The position numbers were made by a program, and so were the translations under genes. Positions 31,601-45,059 of a stretch of 64,000 nucleotides of DNA are shown piece by piece; position 1 is the first letter of the stretch, and every line of letters starts with the position of its first letter. The notes under the pieces are model-generated. The model saw nothing but the letters and a program-made list of their open reading frames with translations. It searched no databases and was not told the origin of the DNA. The stretch covers positions 70,639,965-70,703,964 of the forward strand of contig CM039211.1 of NCBI GenBank assembly GCA_008360975.2, in the 5' to 3' direction. This stretch comes from Lichenostomus cassidix (lineage: Eukaryota; Chordata; Aves; Passeriformes; Meliphagidae).

Positions 31601-34600
31601 AATACGAACCTTTTAGTCAACAAATTATCCAGAATATTGGGAAACAGATTCTGATGTTTATCAGAAAAAAATAAAATACAATTTTTTTGTGCTTTTCACC
31701 CATTTAGCCATTGCTGACTTGATGGTGGTGATACTGAGCCCACACTACTGATTGTAGGGTCTGTAGGAGATTCAAGAGTACAAATCCTGCTGCTGCTGGA
31801 GTGTCCTGACTGAACACTGTGCTGGGGACTTGAGACTTGATACAGCATTCCTGATGGGGGCCACAGCAAAAAATTGCAAAAAATAATTCATCTGAACTTT
31901 AAGCTTAATTTGTATTTCTTCAACAGTTGCTCAGCAATGTTGTGTTCTTCATATACTTCCCAAAACATACATGTACTAGTTATTAGTTGCATAAATGCTG
32001 GCAACAGAACATATACTGAGATTTCTGCTGGTTTTCTCTTTATAAGTCTGCAGACAGCTGCCTTCCTAGGCTGCAGTGAGTCTCACAAGAAGCCATTGTA
32101 GAAAGAAGCTTTGCAAAGCCTGAGGCATCAGTTTCTCTTTAATCTCACTCTTATGATGTCATGAACCCTGGAAGTGGCCCCCAATGGCCTGGGGCTATCA
32201 TCCAGACAAGTGAGGGATACCTGTACTCTTGTTTAGCCAGCCTTATTTCCTCAAGAATGATGGTGTGTCTAAAAGCTGAGAACAAATTACACCTCATTTG
32301 TTCTGCAAGATCGTGCTGGCAACCACCTTTCTCCCCCCTCTGCCTTTGTAAGCTATATGTATGTCAGTTGAGATGTGTAGGGACTGGGTACAGATACACA
32401 TTTACATATTAAAATACTTTAATATATATGAATATATGAAAGTATATAAATGTTTTTATGTATATATGCATGCAGATCAAGAACAGTAAGCTCATATCTG
32501 TGCTTCACCCGATAGGCAGAGCTGCCAAAGAGCTGAGTGCCTCTTACTACTGCATGAAGAGATTAATTTAACACTAATGAGAAATGAGGATATCGGGAAG
32601 CATCTTGGCACAACCACTGCTGGAAACCATCTCTGCCCTCTTTCCAGCTTTTCCTATTGACAGGATGCTGAGGTTGGGCTTGTGGGATTCAGCATGATAT
32701 CCCTGATTGAATGGCTTTGGTGGAGGACGATGAATCACAAGTATCTTGAATCTGGAAAATGGGTGTCTTAGCAACTCTCCTCAAGCTCGTGTTGGCACAC
32801 AAGGGAGGCATTCAGGATGTGGTTGGATGTGAACAGATTTACACAGGAACATACTCAACACTAGGCAGTAATGTCCACTAATATTTTGCAGGCAACATTT
32901 TATTATAAATGGCAAATCATTATCTCCTCCTCTGGTATTCAATGTAATAACATTTATCATGTTGAGTTATTTTGGTATTCATGGGGATGTCAGATGCAAT
33001 TCCATAGGAATTACTGTTAGAATGAATGCCCACTAAATTACAATGGAATTAATATGAAATTAGATATTACGGTAACATTATTATCAAAAGAGGTCATCGT
33101 GATTGATGTGCAGTCCAAATGAGGATATGAAAAAGAATTATAGTCAGACCTGATTAATCCAAATCAGTTGGAAGACTCCATTTTTATGCAGATTACAACA
33201 CATTTTCAAACTGATAAATCAGCCAGAAGTACTGGTAAAGAGATGTAGACCACTGCCAAGTTATCCAAAGAGCTCCACTTCTGTATACTTAGAAATGGGG
33301 CACTGAAGAAGCCAAATTGCACCAAATATAAAATAAATTAGTGGAAAATAATAGTGATTTCATTCTTGATATGGGTTATGGAGATAATTTTGTGACTTTC
33401 AGATTCATGGTGGTGGAGAAAACATTTATATTCTGTTGGCTCTTTTGGAATAAACATAATTTGCCTTCTTTCCTATGAGCTGTGATCCAGGAAGCCTCTT
33501 CCAGGCCTGTGTTACAAATTCCTCTCCCTATGAAATTATGAAAGATGATCTTCTGTTTTGTTTTACAGAGAGCCCACAGACAAGGACATGAGCCATCAGT
33601 CCACTGTCAGATAACTGCGATTGGCAGGTTGGGGATATTCAAAGATATTCACACTTTTAATTCTGGTTTCACTTTCCTGGAGAGCTTGGCGCCCCACCAT
33701 TTTACACCTGTTTGCTTGGACCCACCTCTTTGCTTCTCACATGTCACAGCTGTCAACCTGATTTTCGTTTACTGGCTGCCAATAGCACAACACCCTCCAA
33801 CTGCATCCAACCCCTCGATGAAAGAATCTCTTCATCTCTGAATAAAGCCAGTGTTTTTCACTAATGGAAACAGCACACTTCTTGCCAGCTACACTTGTCC
33901 AGTGGTTGTCATCAAAAGGTGCTTGTCAGCAAACAGTGAATTAGAGCCAGGGAACCTGATGCAAAAATTAGAATTATTGCTTTGCAGATTGATCTGAGCA
34001 TTTTCCACAATAAAAATGATGGATTAGTTTCTCTGAGTGGGAGGCTATTAAATATTTGGCATGTGTCATTCCCTGTGTCCCACCGATTTCCATTGGGAAT
34101 TTTTATTTTTTTTAAACCACCTGAAGACTTTAGGTATTTTCCTTACCTTACCTTTCCTTTCCTGTCTTTTCATGGAGAGATATGAAATGCAATTAGAGGA
34201 GAAAATCCTGCTAAATCAGCATCTAAAATTTTAAATCATATCTTTATCAGAAACTAAGTATAAACACTTGTTCCATGAAGACCCTGTGTATAAATGAAAG
34301 CTGAGAGGGGTGAGGAAAGAAAAAAAAAAAAAAAAAAAGGGATTTAACCACAGCTTTTTCATGCAGACAAATTACTCCTTTGAGCAAGGATTTGTGGCAT
34401 GGAGATGAAAGAAAATGCATATACTGCAAAATATACAGGTGGTAGAAGACATTTTTAAGCTCCAATTACACCAGGTGTTTTATACTTTGATTATCTTTAT
34501 CTGTCCAGCCTCTGAATTAGGGGTTAATTACTGAGAGTAAATAGGCACTTTTAGACAGACTGCCCTATCATAGCTTTTTCAGCTGATCAGCACTGTAGCA

Positions 34601-34940
34601 GAGAGAAAAATTACATGGCTCAGGTTGGAAAAGACTGCATTATTCCCTGGGTTTTGTTAGGGATTCATGTGCTTTATGAAATTGCAGGTCTGAAAGTGAG
34701 ACTAGTGAGGGAATTCAGTTCTCCTTACCTGTGGCTAAAGACCGTTTCCAGGGCAGGCAACAGCACAAAGGTTTGGAATTCCTTAATAGGCAGGAGCAAA
34801 CCTCAGCATCTTGCAGTCTAAATGGTCACAGACAGGTGTTACTCCTTTCCTCTCTTTCAGTATTTAGTGTAGTCCAGGTGTAGTTTTATCTCCTGAGATT
34901 CCCTCTGATGTTTTTCTTAAGATGGCGCTCTGTTTTTTTT
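28666..34940. other. AT-rich non-coding DNA
   Basis: Long unique-looking block without a recognisable gene or transposon. Poly-T at 31411-31427 and poly-A at 34319-34338 are simple tracts. Open frames (for example 33545-33841 plus, 98 codons) lack domains and credible gene context. Parts such as 32880-33160 have the look of conserved non-coding DNA, but that needs an alignment. Confidence 0.55.
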
Positions 34941-35058
34941 CCCCTCTCCTCTCCTCTCCTCTCCTCTCCTCTCCTCTCCTCTCCTCTCCTCTCCTCTCCT
35001 CTCCTCTCCTCTCCTCTCCTCTCCTCTCCTCTCCTCTCCATTTCCATTTCCATTTCCC
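34941..35058. repeat. (CTCCT)n pentanucleotide microsatellite with TTTCCA tail
   Basis: About 20 uninterrupted CTCCT units (34941-35039), then three TTTCCA-like hexamers. Pure pyrimidine on the plus strand. Gives spurious Leu/Ser/Pro open frames. Confidence 0.98.
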
Positions 35059-38000
35059 TCTTGTGGGGAGTGAGACATCTTTTTTGTGTGTGTTTATTTT
35101 TTGTTAACTTTTTTTTTTTTTTTTGTTGGTTTTTGTTTTAACTTTGGAGCTATTTTTTTCAAACAGATTTTCTGTGTTTGTTCCTCTGTTTTGAGTTTTC
35201 TCATGAAGAGAAAAAATTGCACTGGTAGATGTGAGATTAAACTATGATAATCTGACCTTGAGGAGAGCCGCAGTGCAACCCACTGTCCTTGTTAACATTG
35301 TTAAAACTCATGTCCATCTCCCTCTCTGAATCTGAACTACGTTTCTTGGCAGTGTACAGGTGTACAGGCCTGACTGCTGGAGAATGTGTGGATTTACATT
35401 GTTGTAGTCTTTAAATACACAGAAAAAGAAAACAGTGCATCCGTTCATCAAAAAAAGGATTAAAATACATTTTTTTTTCTTTTTTCATCAGCAATGCCAA
35501 TTTTGCTGGGTTTTTTTGTCATGTTTTGTAATAGATACATGTAAATATCCAAGAGGCATGCTTGAAGCTGACAGACACTGCACAGGACCTAGGGGTGACT
35601 TGCACATTTACATCGGCAGCTGGAGGTCAGACATCCTTCTCTTCACCAGTCATGTTCAACATCCAACACAGGAGGTGGGCAAGAGAATTCATTGGCATGT
35701 GTGAAGAAAATAATTTTGTGCTGTTAATAAGTAAAGTAAAGTAAATATTATTATGGGAAAATAAGCATCTACCTTACATACACACCTCTAAATTCAGGTG
35801 TTTGGACTCAAGATTATTCTTGCACCTTGTTTTTGGGTAGTTAGCCATAAAAATCAGGTGAATTCTTTAATGTATTTTCTGAATTAGCAGCACAGTCACC
35901 TCTGTTTTGTGAGATGTTAGCAGCATCCTCTCCTTCACTTAAAGGATATTGCAGGGAATTTTATGAGTGTGAAATCCATAGGGTCCTGTTGAAAGACATC
36001 CTGAAATGTTTATAATCTGATTTGCATTAAGCATACTTTATGACTTTTGTGGTGAACTGAAAACCTTTGCTATAACACTATGAAATGTCTGTAGGAACTT
36101 TAATGTAAATGAGAACATGGAACTCAAATTATATATAAAATTATGAAACCATGGAGTGTAATAAAAATAATAAACTCCTATTGTAGATTTTTTCCATTAA
36201 TTCAAAAATGTTATACTTCACTATATGTCTGTAATACCTTTTACATGCACTAGCTGTTTCTCTCTAGGCAAAAACATTCTCTCAGAGAGTTTCATATGTA
36301 GTTGAAGGTAAACTTTATTTATAATAAAATAACATTTCAATAATGTAAAGAATGATATTAATTTTGTAAGTGTATGTGAAGTGTAATATAAAAGAGATAA
36401 AAAGATCTCTTAAATACAGAAAGGTTTGATTTGCTGCTAAATTCCATAGACTATAAATGGGTTGGCTTTTGTTTGTTTTTATTATGAAAGTTTGTTATAC
36501 TTCTACAGAAATGTATTAGTTCTGGTCCCATTAAATTACGTAGCAATTTTCAAAAAAGGGTTTTTTAGATTATGTTTAGTTATATAAAGACTTATGCAAA
36601 AGAAAAATAAAGCATAATTGGGATGAAAACTGTATTCCTTGATTCAATAATTTTGGAGTTTGAATTTAAGTTCCTATTTCAAATCCAGCAAAAAAAAATC
36701 CATCTTACAGAAAAACCACCCAAACAAATAAAGAAAATAATGGATTTATACAACTACTTCCCAGGACTATTATAAGGCCAAGGATGCCTTATTTTTCAGC
36801 CCTTTATCTTTCGGTTCTTTGATCACCTCTCTGCATCGTAGCAGGGGTTGGAGCTTGTTTGTAGACATTTAATTTGTAGGAAGAGCAAAAAGGAAAGCAT
36901 TATTCTGTGCCTTCTGATTTATGCAAATTCCTGTCTCACAGCAGATGGGATGCATGCCCCAAAGTTTGTCAATAAAGTGAGAGAGATAAAGATTCTTACA
37001 GGTCATGCTTTTGTACTTATCAGCAAAGCAGAGGTTCATTCTTATTCACAACAAATCCCCTGTATAGAAGAGGGAAAAAAAAATCTTCTGAACTTTTCTG
37101 CAAATTCAAAAGGATCCATAATGTATGGAGCAAACACAAATTGGATTATCATTTCCCAGGTTCACATTGACTGGCCAGGTCAACAAGAATTGAAGGAAAA
37201 TATTTTTCTATAAGTAAAACATCAAATAGTATTTCCATTTGCTGACAGATTAAATATATATATATTCCCAAAAGCAAATTAAAAGAAAAATATATATGAA
37301 AACAATATTTTAATTTTTTTTTGATAATGACTAATGTCTCGTGAACCCTGTGCACAGCAACAGAAGTCATTAATGTCCCAAAAGCAACACTCACACTTTG
37401 CCCTTACAATATTATGAACCAACAAAGGGTTCTTGGAGAAAAAAAAAGTCAGCAGGGGATGTTCCTACAGATAAGTGAGCAGACCTGTTTCTCCTTCCTT
37501 CTAAGGAATATTCAAGGAGGTACTAGGCACATGAGCTTGTACTTGGAGGAAATTCCTGATGTTCCAAACAGACACCTAGGAAAAAAGAAGATCTCATTTA
37601 TTAATGTTTTTCTTGGAACACCAGGATGATCTCTCTATTCTGAAATTCTATGGGCCAAGTTGTAATACTGCATTGCTGTTACACACGATTGGATGGAGAT
37701 GAGTTGAAGGATACCGGTAGCTCAAAGTCAACACAGACTGGAAAAAGACTTTTTGCCTTTTATTCACTCTAGTCTGTGATGAACTTCTAAGGCATACCAG
37801 GTGTCTGAATCATGTTTAATGGAGCAAGATGATTTTCAATACATTTTAATGTGTTCTGTGCTTTCCCTAGCATAGGCAGACTGCACTTTGCCATTTGTCT
37901 GCCAAATACAACAATGTGCTTGAAGCTGGAGATGACCAAGTTAGGTTTTTTGTGTTTGTTTGTTTGGGGGTTTTTTGTTTGTTTTGGTTTTTGTTTTGTT

Positions 38001-39166
38001 TTGTTTTTTCTGTCGTGCTTTTGTTATTTTGCATATTTTTAATGGGCGTATATTTCAGTTAGGTCCTAAGTCTTTAGTAAAAAAGATGACTTGCCTACCT
38101 CACTTTTCTTAAAAAAAACAAAACAAAACCAACCAGCCGTCACCACCAACAAAACCTTTTGCACCTATTTTTGGAAATGTTTAATCTAAATGTCTCATAT
38201 AAAAGAACTGCATTTTATTACATTTCCACATAAAGATACTTAAAGAACGTAATTTTTTTTTTTCATTTATTAGACAGTTGAAAATCTCTCAAGCACTTGG
38301 ATGTTTATGTTTTGAGCAAAATGCAGCAAGCTGAAATGAAAAAGCTTCAAATTTTTTTGCCTAAAAATATTATTTGGGGGGAATTTCTTCTTGTGCTCAT
38401 TCCACCTGTAATTACCAGACTGTTGCCATGTGCAACATGGAGAGCAGAACTGCAAGGCCTCCATGGGTTACTTAGAGTAAGTTTGAAATAAGACTGTCAC
38501 TATAAACAGACTCTGTTGCACTTCAAAAGCTTAGAGCAAACCCAATGATTTTCTATGCCATTTCACCACATAATAGGTTTGTCCCAAAAAGCATGCATGA
38601 AATTGGTTTCATTCCTACTTAACTGGAACCAGTTATTTGAATAAAAACCACGGGTTTTACCAGTTAAGTGTCCCTGTAGCATGATGGCATAGAGAAGGGA
38701 GCCCAGCTTTCACTGGCTGTAATATAGCTGCTTTTAAAAATTAAACAGTGTTTCCTTGAATGTGTCTGTTCTGCCTCTAACACCCATTTGATCCCTTTCT
38801 CTCTTTCAGAAAAGTTAGAGGAAAGAATATGCAGTGGTCTCTAAAAAAGATGCACCCCAGGTGGTTAGCAAGACAAACCACTGGGGCACAGGGAGAGAAT
38901 TCAAGAACTTCAGCAGTACCAGTCCATAATTTATAAATAAATTACTTTATATTACTGGAGGTATGTGCTCAGAAATTTTTTCAATGAAGAAGCCCATGAT
39001 TAAAAATTTTGGAAACCGTGACCAATTGAAACTATTCTATTATTCTACGTCTCTATTCAGTTCTAGAGACTTTTAATGCAAATTTTAGGGAATTCTTATG
39101 TTTCTGTGCCTGATGAAGAGTGAAATTCCTACCCTGATGTGGCATGTAGCTTTGCCTTATTTCCAG
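35059..39166. other. AT-rich non-coding DNA
   Basis: No gene or clear transposon. Contains poly-T (35109-35123), a short TA repeat near 37253-37264, and GTTT-type and AAAC-type tracts near 37945-38010 and 38112-38130. Confidence 0.55.
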
Positions 39167-39213
39167 GTGGATGGGTGGGTGGATGGATGGATGGGTGGAT
39201 GGATGGATGGATG
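39167..39213. repeat. (ATGG)n tetranucleotide microsatellite
   Basis: About 12 units of GGAT/GGGT type with interspersed G substitutions. Confidence 0.95.
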
Positions 39214-41598
39214 TGTGCACATTATTGGCCAAAACCCTTCAACATAACTCATGTACATCAGTGTGTGTAAAGAACAGGTGCTTTGCACACCTGCATGGTG
39301 GTGAATAATTAGATATATGTAAAGAATTCAAATATTTTGTGGGGAACTGTGATGAGGAAAGTGTCTCTGTTTTGATGTTTAAAACAAAGTTTCAGTTATT
39401 GGGGGGTAGAAAAAATTGATTGCTTTGTGTCTGAAGCATTTCAACTCATCTTCCCTCACAGTATTTCAAATTGGAACATGGCTTTGAAAGATGTGCTTAA
39501 AATTTGAAGAGAATATGCTGCTTAGTCTGCAATGGACTTTTCTCATTAAAATATTAATTGCACTGGTGAAATTTCTTTTTCTCTCTAGTTTTTCCCAGGC
39601 TAAACCCTCAATTTACATGTGTGAAGCTCTCAACATCTCCCCTGTACACTGACAAAGGGGCAGAGCTATCATAGGGGATTCTTAAATGTCTTGGGCTTGG
39701 ACCAGGGCCATTTTATCAAGCACAGGCACTAGGAAATGCAAATCCTAGAAACATCCATCCATCTCCATCAGTACCCATGGCAAATGAGGATAAACAAGGA
39801 CATAGGTAACCTAAATCTTTTCTAGGGGAACTGAAAAGCAGCAAGAAGAAAAGATGGGGTTAGCAAAAGCACTGCATGACTTTGCATAGCTTCTTTTCAG
39901 AAGTCAGAGGGCAGGTGCTTTGAAACCCAGATAAGCCAATTTGAATATTGATTCAGCTCAAATAAGAAAAACAGCTGATTAAATTAATTTCAGGCCTTAC
40001 ATTTTCTTGGCTTTGATATTACTGAAACTGGAAAGTGAAACTGGAAGTGCTGCTGAGAGGTCTGTTCTGTGCTATTTATGTCGTTACTAAAGCTTTTGCA
40101 GTGAATTTTCTGGAGGTGTCCAACTAACTTCGCAGATCTTAATGTTTGGAGATGACTTCTGAAAGGCCATGCATAATTTTGGCCCAATATCCAATGAGGC
40201 TGAGACACTAAATATGCTGAGGGTTTACCCATTATGAGCTAAAGTTGCCCTGAAGGCATATTTCAAATTGGTATATAGAACAGAAGGCAAGATTAAAAAC
40301 CAGAAACAATCTGCTTTAAAAATATAATTAATGTAGAGAGACTAAAGAGCCTTCATGAATTCTGTTGCCTTGAGCAGCTTTCCAGAATACAACATTTCTG
40401 TAAGGAAACGGAATTAAGTGAAAAAGAGAAAAAACAATATTTGGGCTTCTTTTGTTTCCCAAAGCTATTTTTTCATTCTAGGTGTTAATGTAAATCATTG
40501 TAGAATTTATAGTCAGAAAATTCACTTCTCAGGGAAAATATTACTTTTTATTGGAAAAAAGAATATAGTCACCTAACAAGAACACTTTTTTTGACAATAT
40601 GGCCCTGGTGCCTTGCATACTTGGGAATCTCACACTTCTCTTTCACCATTAGGATTTGACATAAAATCTTTCCCTTCTTAAAGTAAGGAGGATACTGTGT
40701 TTGATATAACTCTTCAGAGCACTAGATCATGCGGCTGAAGGATGTACCAAATGCAATTTCTGAGGATCATGAAGCTCCTGAACTTTATCTGTATGTAGTC
40801 ATAGAATATTGCTTCTGACTCAAGTATTTCTTGGGCGTGACAAAGTATATTAACATCTTGCCATAGTGAAAATTGTTCTGAATATCTCCAAATTTTCTCC
40901 TGGTCTACATTGCTATATTTTGATTCCTCCTGCTGAATATTTTTCAGCAAAACCCACAAATATTAACCTTAAAAAAATACCACTATGCTCTTTGGAAAAA
41001 AAAACAAACAAACAAACAAACAAACAAAACAAATCTAGAAGGGATAAAAGGGAAAATTAGGTATCTTGTACTAAAGAACCCAAAATCAAACCAATGAACT
41101 GATTAAAAAAAAAAAAAACCAACCAAAAAGCACAGAAACAAATGCAAACCAAAACAGAGTAAACAAACCCACAAAACTTGGTTTGCCAGCGATGACTTTT
41201 TTTCACTAAAAAATTAAATCATTGGTCTAGGACTGCACTCAGTCCCAATGCCAGAAGATCTGGATGAAACCTACAAACCAGATGACAGAACAAACTTAAA
41301 GAGGAAAGAAAAGTCTAACAGATGGCAGCAAAATGATCACATAGCAATTTTCTGATTTTACAGACTGGTTCTGTAAAATTTGTAGTCAGCCTTTCTCAAA
41401 GACAGTACGGCTGTTTCTTCAGCTCAGGTTTTATGTTTTGTATAATTTCCTGCCAATCCATAAATAATACACCAATGATAATTTAATAGTGTTTAAAGTT
41501 GGTATATGTGTGCATGCAAGGGCACATATACATAATATTTTGTAGATTAAAAAAATATATAGATATAATTCTTTGTGTGTGTATATATTTATATATAG
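39214..41598. other. AT-rich non-coding DNA with A-rich tracts
   Basis: No gene recognised. Includes a CAAA-type simple repeat at 40995-41033 and an A-rich tract at 41105-41160. Confidence 0.55.
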
Positions 41599-42033
41599 AA
41601 TCACAGAATGGTTTGGGTTGGAAGGGACCTTAAAGATCATCCAGTTCCACCTCCCTGCCATGGTGGTGCCATGCCTTCCACTATCTCACGTTGCTCCAAT
41701 CCCCCATCCAGCCTGGCCTTGGACACTGCCAGGGATCCAGGGACAGCCACAGCTCCTCTGGGCAATGTGTGCCAGGGCATCCCCACCCTCACAGGGGAGA
41801 ATTTCTTCCTAATATCTCATCCAAACTTACCCTCTTTTAGTCAAAGCCATTCCCCCTTGTCCTGTCCCTCCAGGCCCTTGTCAAATGTACCTCTCCAGCT
41901 CTCTTGGAGCCTCTTCAGGCACTGGAATGGACTCTATGGTCTCCACAGAGCCTTCTCCAGGCTGAAAACCCCTAACTGTCTGTGCCTGTCTCCAGGGCAG
42001 AGGTCCTCCTGGCCTCTGAGCATCTTATGATCA
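41599..42033 (-). mobile_element. CR1 LINE 3' end, relatively well preserved
   Basis: Reverse complement of CR1 from the terminal 'gaatcacagaatggtttggg' through 'ggaagggaccttaaagatca', 'atccagcctggccttggaca' and 'ccattcccccttgtcctgtc' to 'cctctgagcatcttatgatc'. It is cleaner than the other copies here. It stops within a few bases of the tetranucleotide array. Confidence 0.95.
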
Positions 42034-42474
42034 TCTACATCTATCTATCTATCTATCTGTCTGTCTGTCTATCAATCTATCTATCTATCTATCTATCTTC
42101 TATCTATCTATCTTGTCTGTCTGTCTGTATCTATATCTATATCTATCTATCTATCTGTCTGTCTATCTGTCTATCTATCTTCTATCTATCTGTCTGACTG
42201 TCTATATATCTATCTATCATCATCTGTCTATCTATCTATCTATCATCTATCTATCTATCTATCTATCTATCATCTATCTATCTGTCTATCTATCTATCTG
42301 CCTATCTATCTATCTATCTATCATCTATCTATCATCTATCTATCTTCTATCTATCTGTCTGTCTGTCTATATATCTATCTATCATCATCTATCTATCTAT
42401 CTATCTATCTATCATCTATCTGTCTATCTGTCTATCTATCTATCTATCTATAATCTATCTGTCTATCATCTATC
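42034..42474. repeat. (TCTA)n compound microsatellite with TGTC units
   Basis: About 440 bases of TCTA-type units mixed with TGTC and with repeated CATCTATC interruptions, suggesting higher-order duplication of blocks. It encodes a chance Ile/Tyr/Leu/Ser open frame of 158 codons at 42113-42589. Confidence 0.98.
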
Positions 42475-45059
42475 CCTCCCTTCTGTTTGCTGTGAGAAAC
42501 TAGAGGTGCTCAGAAGGTCAGAAGTTTTTCTTCGTAGTTGGCTCATCTTCTTTCTGAATGTGCAAAACCTACTCTGGTTTATTGGGTAATGTTTCTAATC
42601 CTTGTCTTGCCCATTACTGTTATTCACCCTATTTCCCCAGACACATTTAGTTAAATGGCTATCAACAGCAGATGATTAACATGAGGGAACAAGGGGATGA
42701 GTCAAAACATAAATCAGACAGTAATGCTGTCTTCAGCAGAGAAGAGTATCGACCAGGATGACAGCTTCTGTGAACTAATTATCAAAGCAACATTCCAAAG
42801 TAATTGTGAAACAAGCAATATCTTTTTTTCCCCCTTTGCTACTTAAGTTAATGACCATGTATTAAAAAGAACATGGAAAGGACAAAAATAATAATAACAA
42901 CAATAATCTCAATCATAAAGCAACACAAATAATAATTCTGTTTCACTGCCAATGTCTCTCCTTGTTTATAGCCTCCATCTGCCATGAGCAAATAGTGCAA
43001 GAATCTACAATTTCTTCCATAGCCTTTTAATTCCCCCATGTCTTCCTTCTGTCCACATTCTGTCACTTTTCTTTTGTCTACCTTCTGAGAAAATGTAGTT
43101 TTTGTGACCACAATACGTTTCTGATTGTCTACTCTTGCATCAGGTAAGAAATTTTTATGTGCAACCTAATTAGAATAAAGTAGGAAGAGAGGCACAGAAG
43201 GGGATGAAATAGATACATTTATATGTTTTTCAACAGGTGAAATGGCAAGAGAAGAGAGGGTGTGCTAGTGCTCTCTCATACAGGAAAAATTGCAAGTTCA
43301 AACTCTGATAGATGACTGAAAAAATTGAGACAGGATAATAAGGTCTGGCTTCATTAGCGCCTCCTTACTAGTTCTGCTCAACAGTAATAATAATCCCTCT
43401 GTTCAGAGATAAATGGGTCAATGTCTGTCTCTCCTAGTTAGTTTGCTGTATGGATGAGAACAAAATAACGTGTAACATGACTGCAGATGTGGATATCAGT
43501 GCAGATGAGGTTTTTCCAGAGCAGGATTTAAGTTCAGCAGGAGAGCTGGAGGTTCTTGGGTCATGGTCCCCAGCACTAATATGCAGGAGACCTTGTCACA
43601 TCTGAAACACAGCATGAAAGCTGTGAGGAGAACAGTTACCATGGCTGTACTGAGTGTACCTCACAGCACTCTCCTTTAACATCCACGTTGCACATTAGAG
43701 ACTTGTAAAATCCCTGAATATTTTAATTTATGCTTTGAATACATAATTAAAGTTGCTTGGACTTTAAACTTGGTTCGTTGCAGGAGTGTAAAACATTAAA
43801 ATCCAAAATTACGTTTAGTTAAATATTTCAGTGTTTGTGTGTGTTTTAAAGACTGGTGAGCACAGAGGCTGAATTTGAAATGTAGATTTGAGTTTAAGGA
43901 AGAATTACACATTCTCTGCTGACATCAACAGCACTGTGAGCCACTCCCACAAGCTCTTGAGTTAGCAAGCAGCAGAAATAGGTGCAGTTTGGCTGAGTGC
44001 TCTGTTTCAGTTTAGACATGGGATTTACTTGGGATCTATAATATTGAATGGCATTATCTACAAAGAACACCAAAGATATATCATATTTAATGGCATTGGG
44101 CCCCTGAGGATCTTGAAATTCAGAACTACCTAAACCTGAAATCATTATTCATATGAGTAGCTATTACTCTGAATAATATTAAATGGGGGTACACATCTTC
44201 AGAGTGAATATTTCCACCTTGTAACCAAATACATGATAATTAGAATTAGTTCTGGTAAATATAATTACTGAAGCAAGAATTCTGATATCTTAAATTACAC
44301 AACTTCAATCCTCATGTGAGTGTATATCAGAAATTTTGTTGTCGTGCTATCCCTGGATCTGCCTCTATGCAGACGTTTTCTTTTTTGTAAAATAAAATGT
44401 TTCAAGTAGCAAGCTTATACCAGTTGAAAATAATTTCCTAAAATTAAATACATTCAATTATCATGCAGAATGAAGAAAATAACTTTATCTTTTAAAATAT
44501 ATTTACTAAAGTTTACTAATTACACACCAGATATGACATGACATAGCACCCAGTCCCAAACTGCAAGCTAGAAAACTGTATTAACATGTTTTTAAAATTC
44601 AAACATTTTAAAATTGCATTATTTCAAGACTGAAAAATAAACCCAACCAAACTTATTAACTTCCTCCTAAATTAGTTAAGTGAATTTTCCAGGCAATTCA
44701 CCTCAATAATGAGGTAAAGATGGCTTTGCATCCGTTTGCATGAAATCACTGGATTAACACTCTCATAGCCTCTCCCAGGAAATGTTCCTCTCACAGCTCA
44801 GCTATTCACAGGCCTGGAAAATATAATCCAATATAATTTAGGAACAAGCAAAACAATGTCATCATCCTCCTTTCTCCCCACCATGATTCCTTTTTTTATT
44901 CCCTTCTTTTAGTTATGTGGAATTTTCCTGGTCCCTGTTTTATCAGAAGTTGAATTTCTGCTGCAAAAGGCACCTGGCCCTCAGCAAAATAAAATGCTGT
45001 GGCACACTGATCCACTGAGCAGATGGAGCAGAGACAGCAAAAATGAAAATATTTATATC
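42475..45059. other. AT-rich non-coding DNA
   Basis: No gene, RNA gene or transposon recognised. Stops are dense in all frames. Confidence 0.55.

Noticed and set aside
34908..35141. Leu/Ser/Pro-rich open frames
   Set aside because: Translation of the CTCCT array and poly-T.
42034..42474. Regular repeats that could be mistaken for a CRISPR array
   Set aside because: Four-base units without unique spacers, in a vertebrate genome.
42113..42589. 158-codon plus-strand open frame
   Set aside because: It is the translation of the TCTA/TGTC microsatellite and has no protein character.
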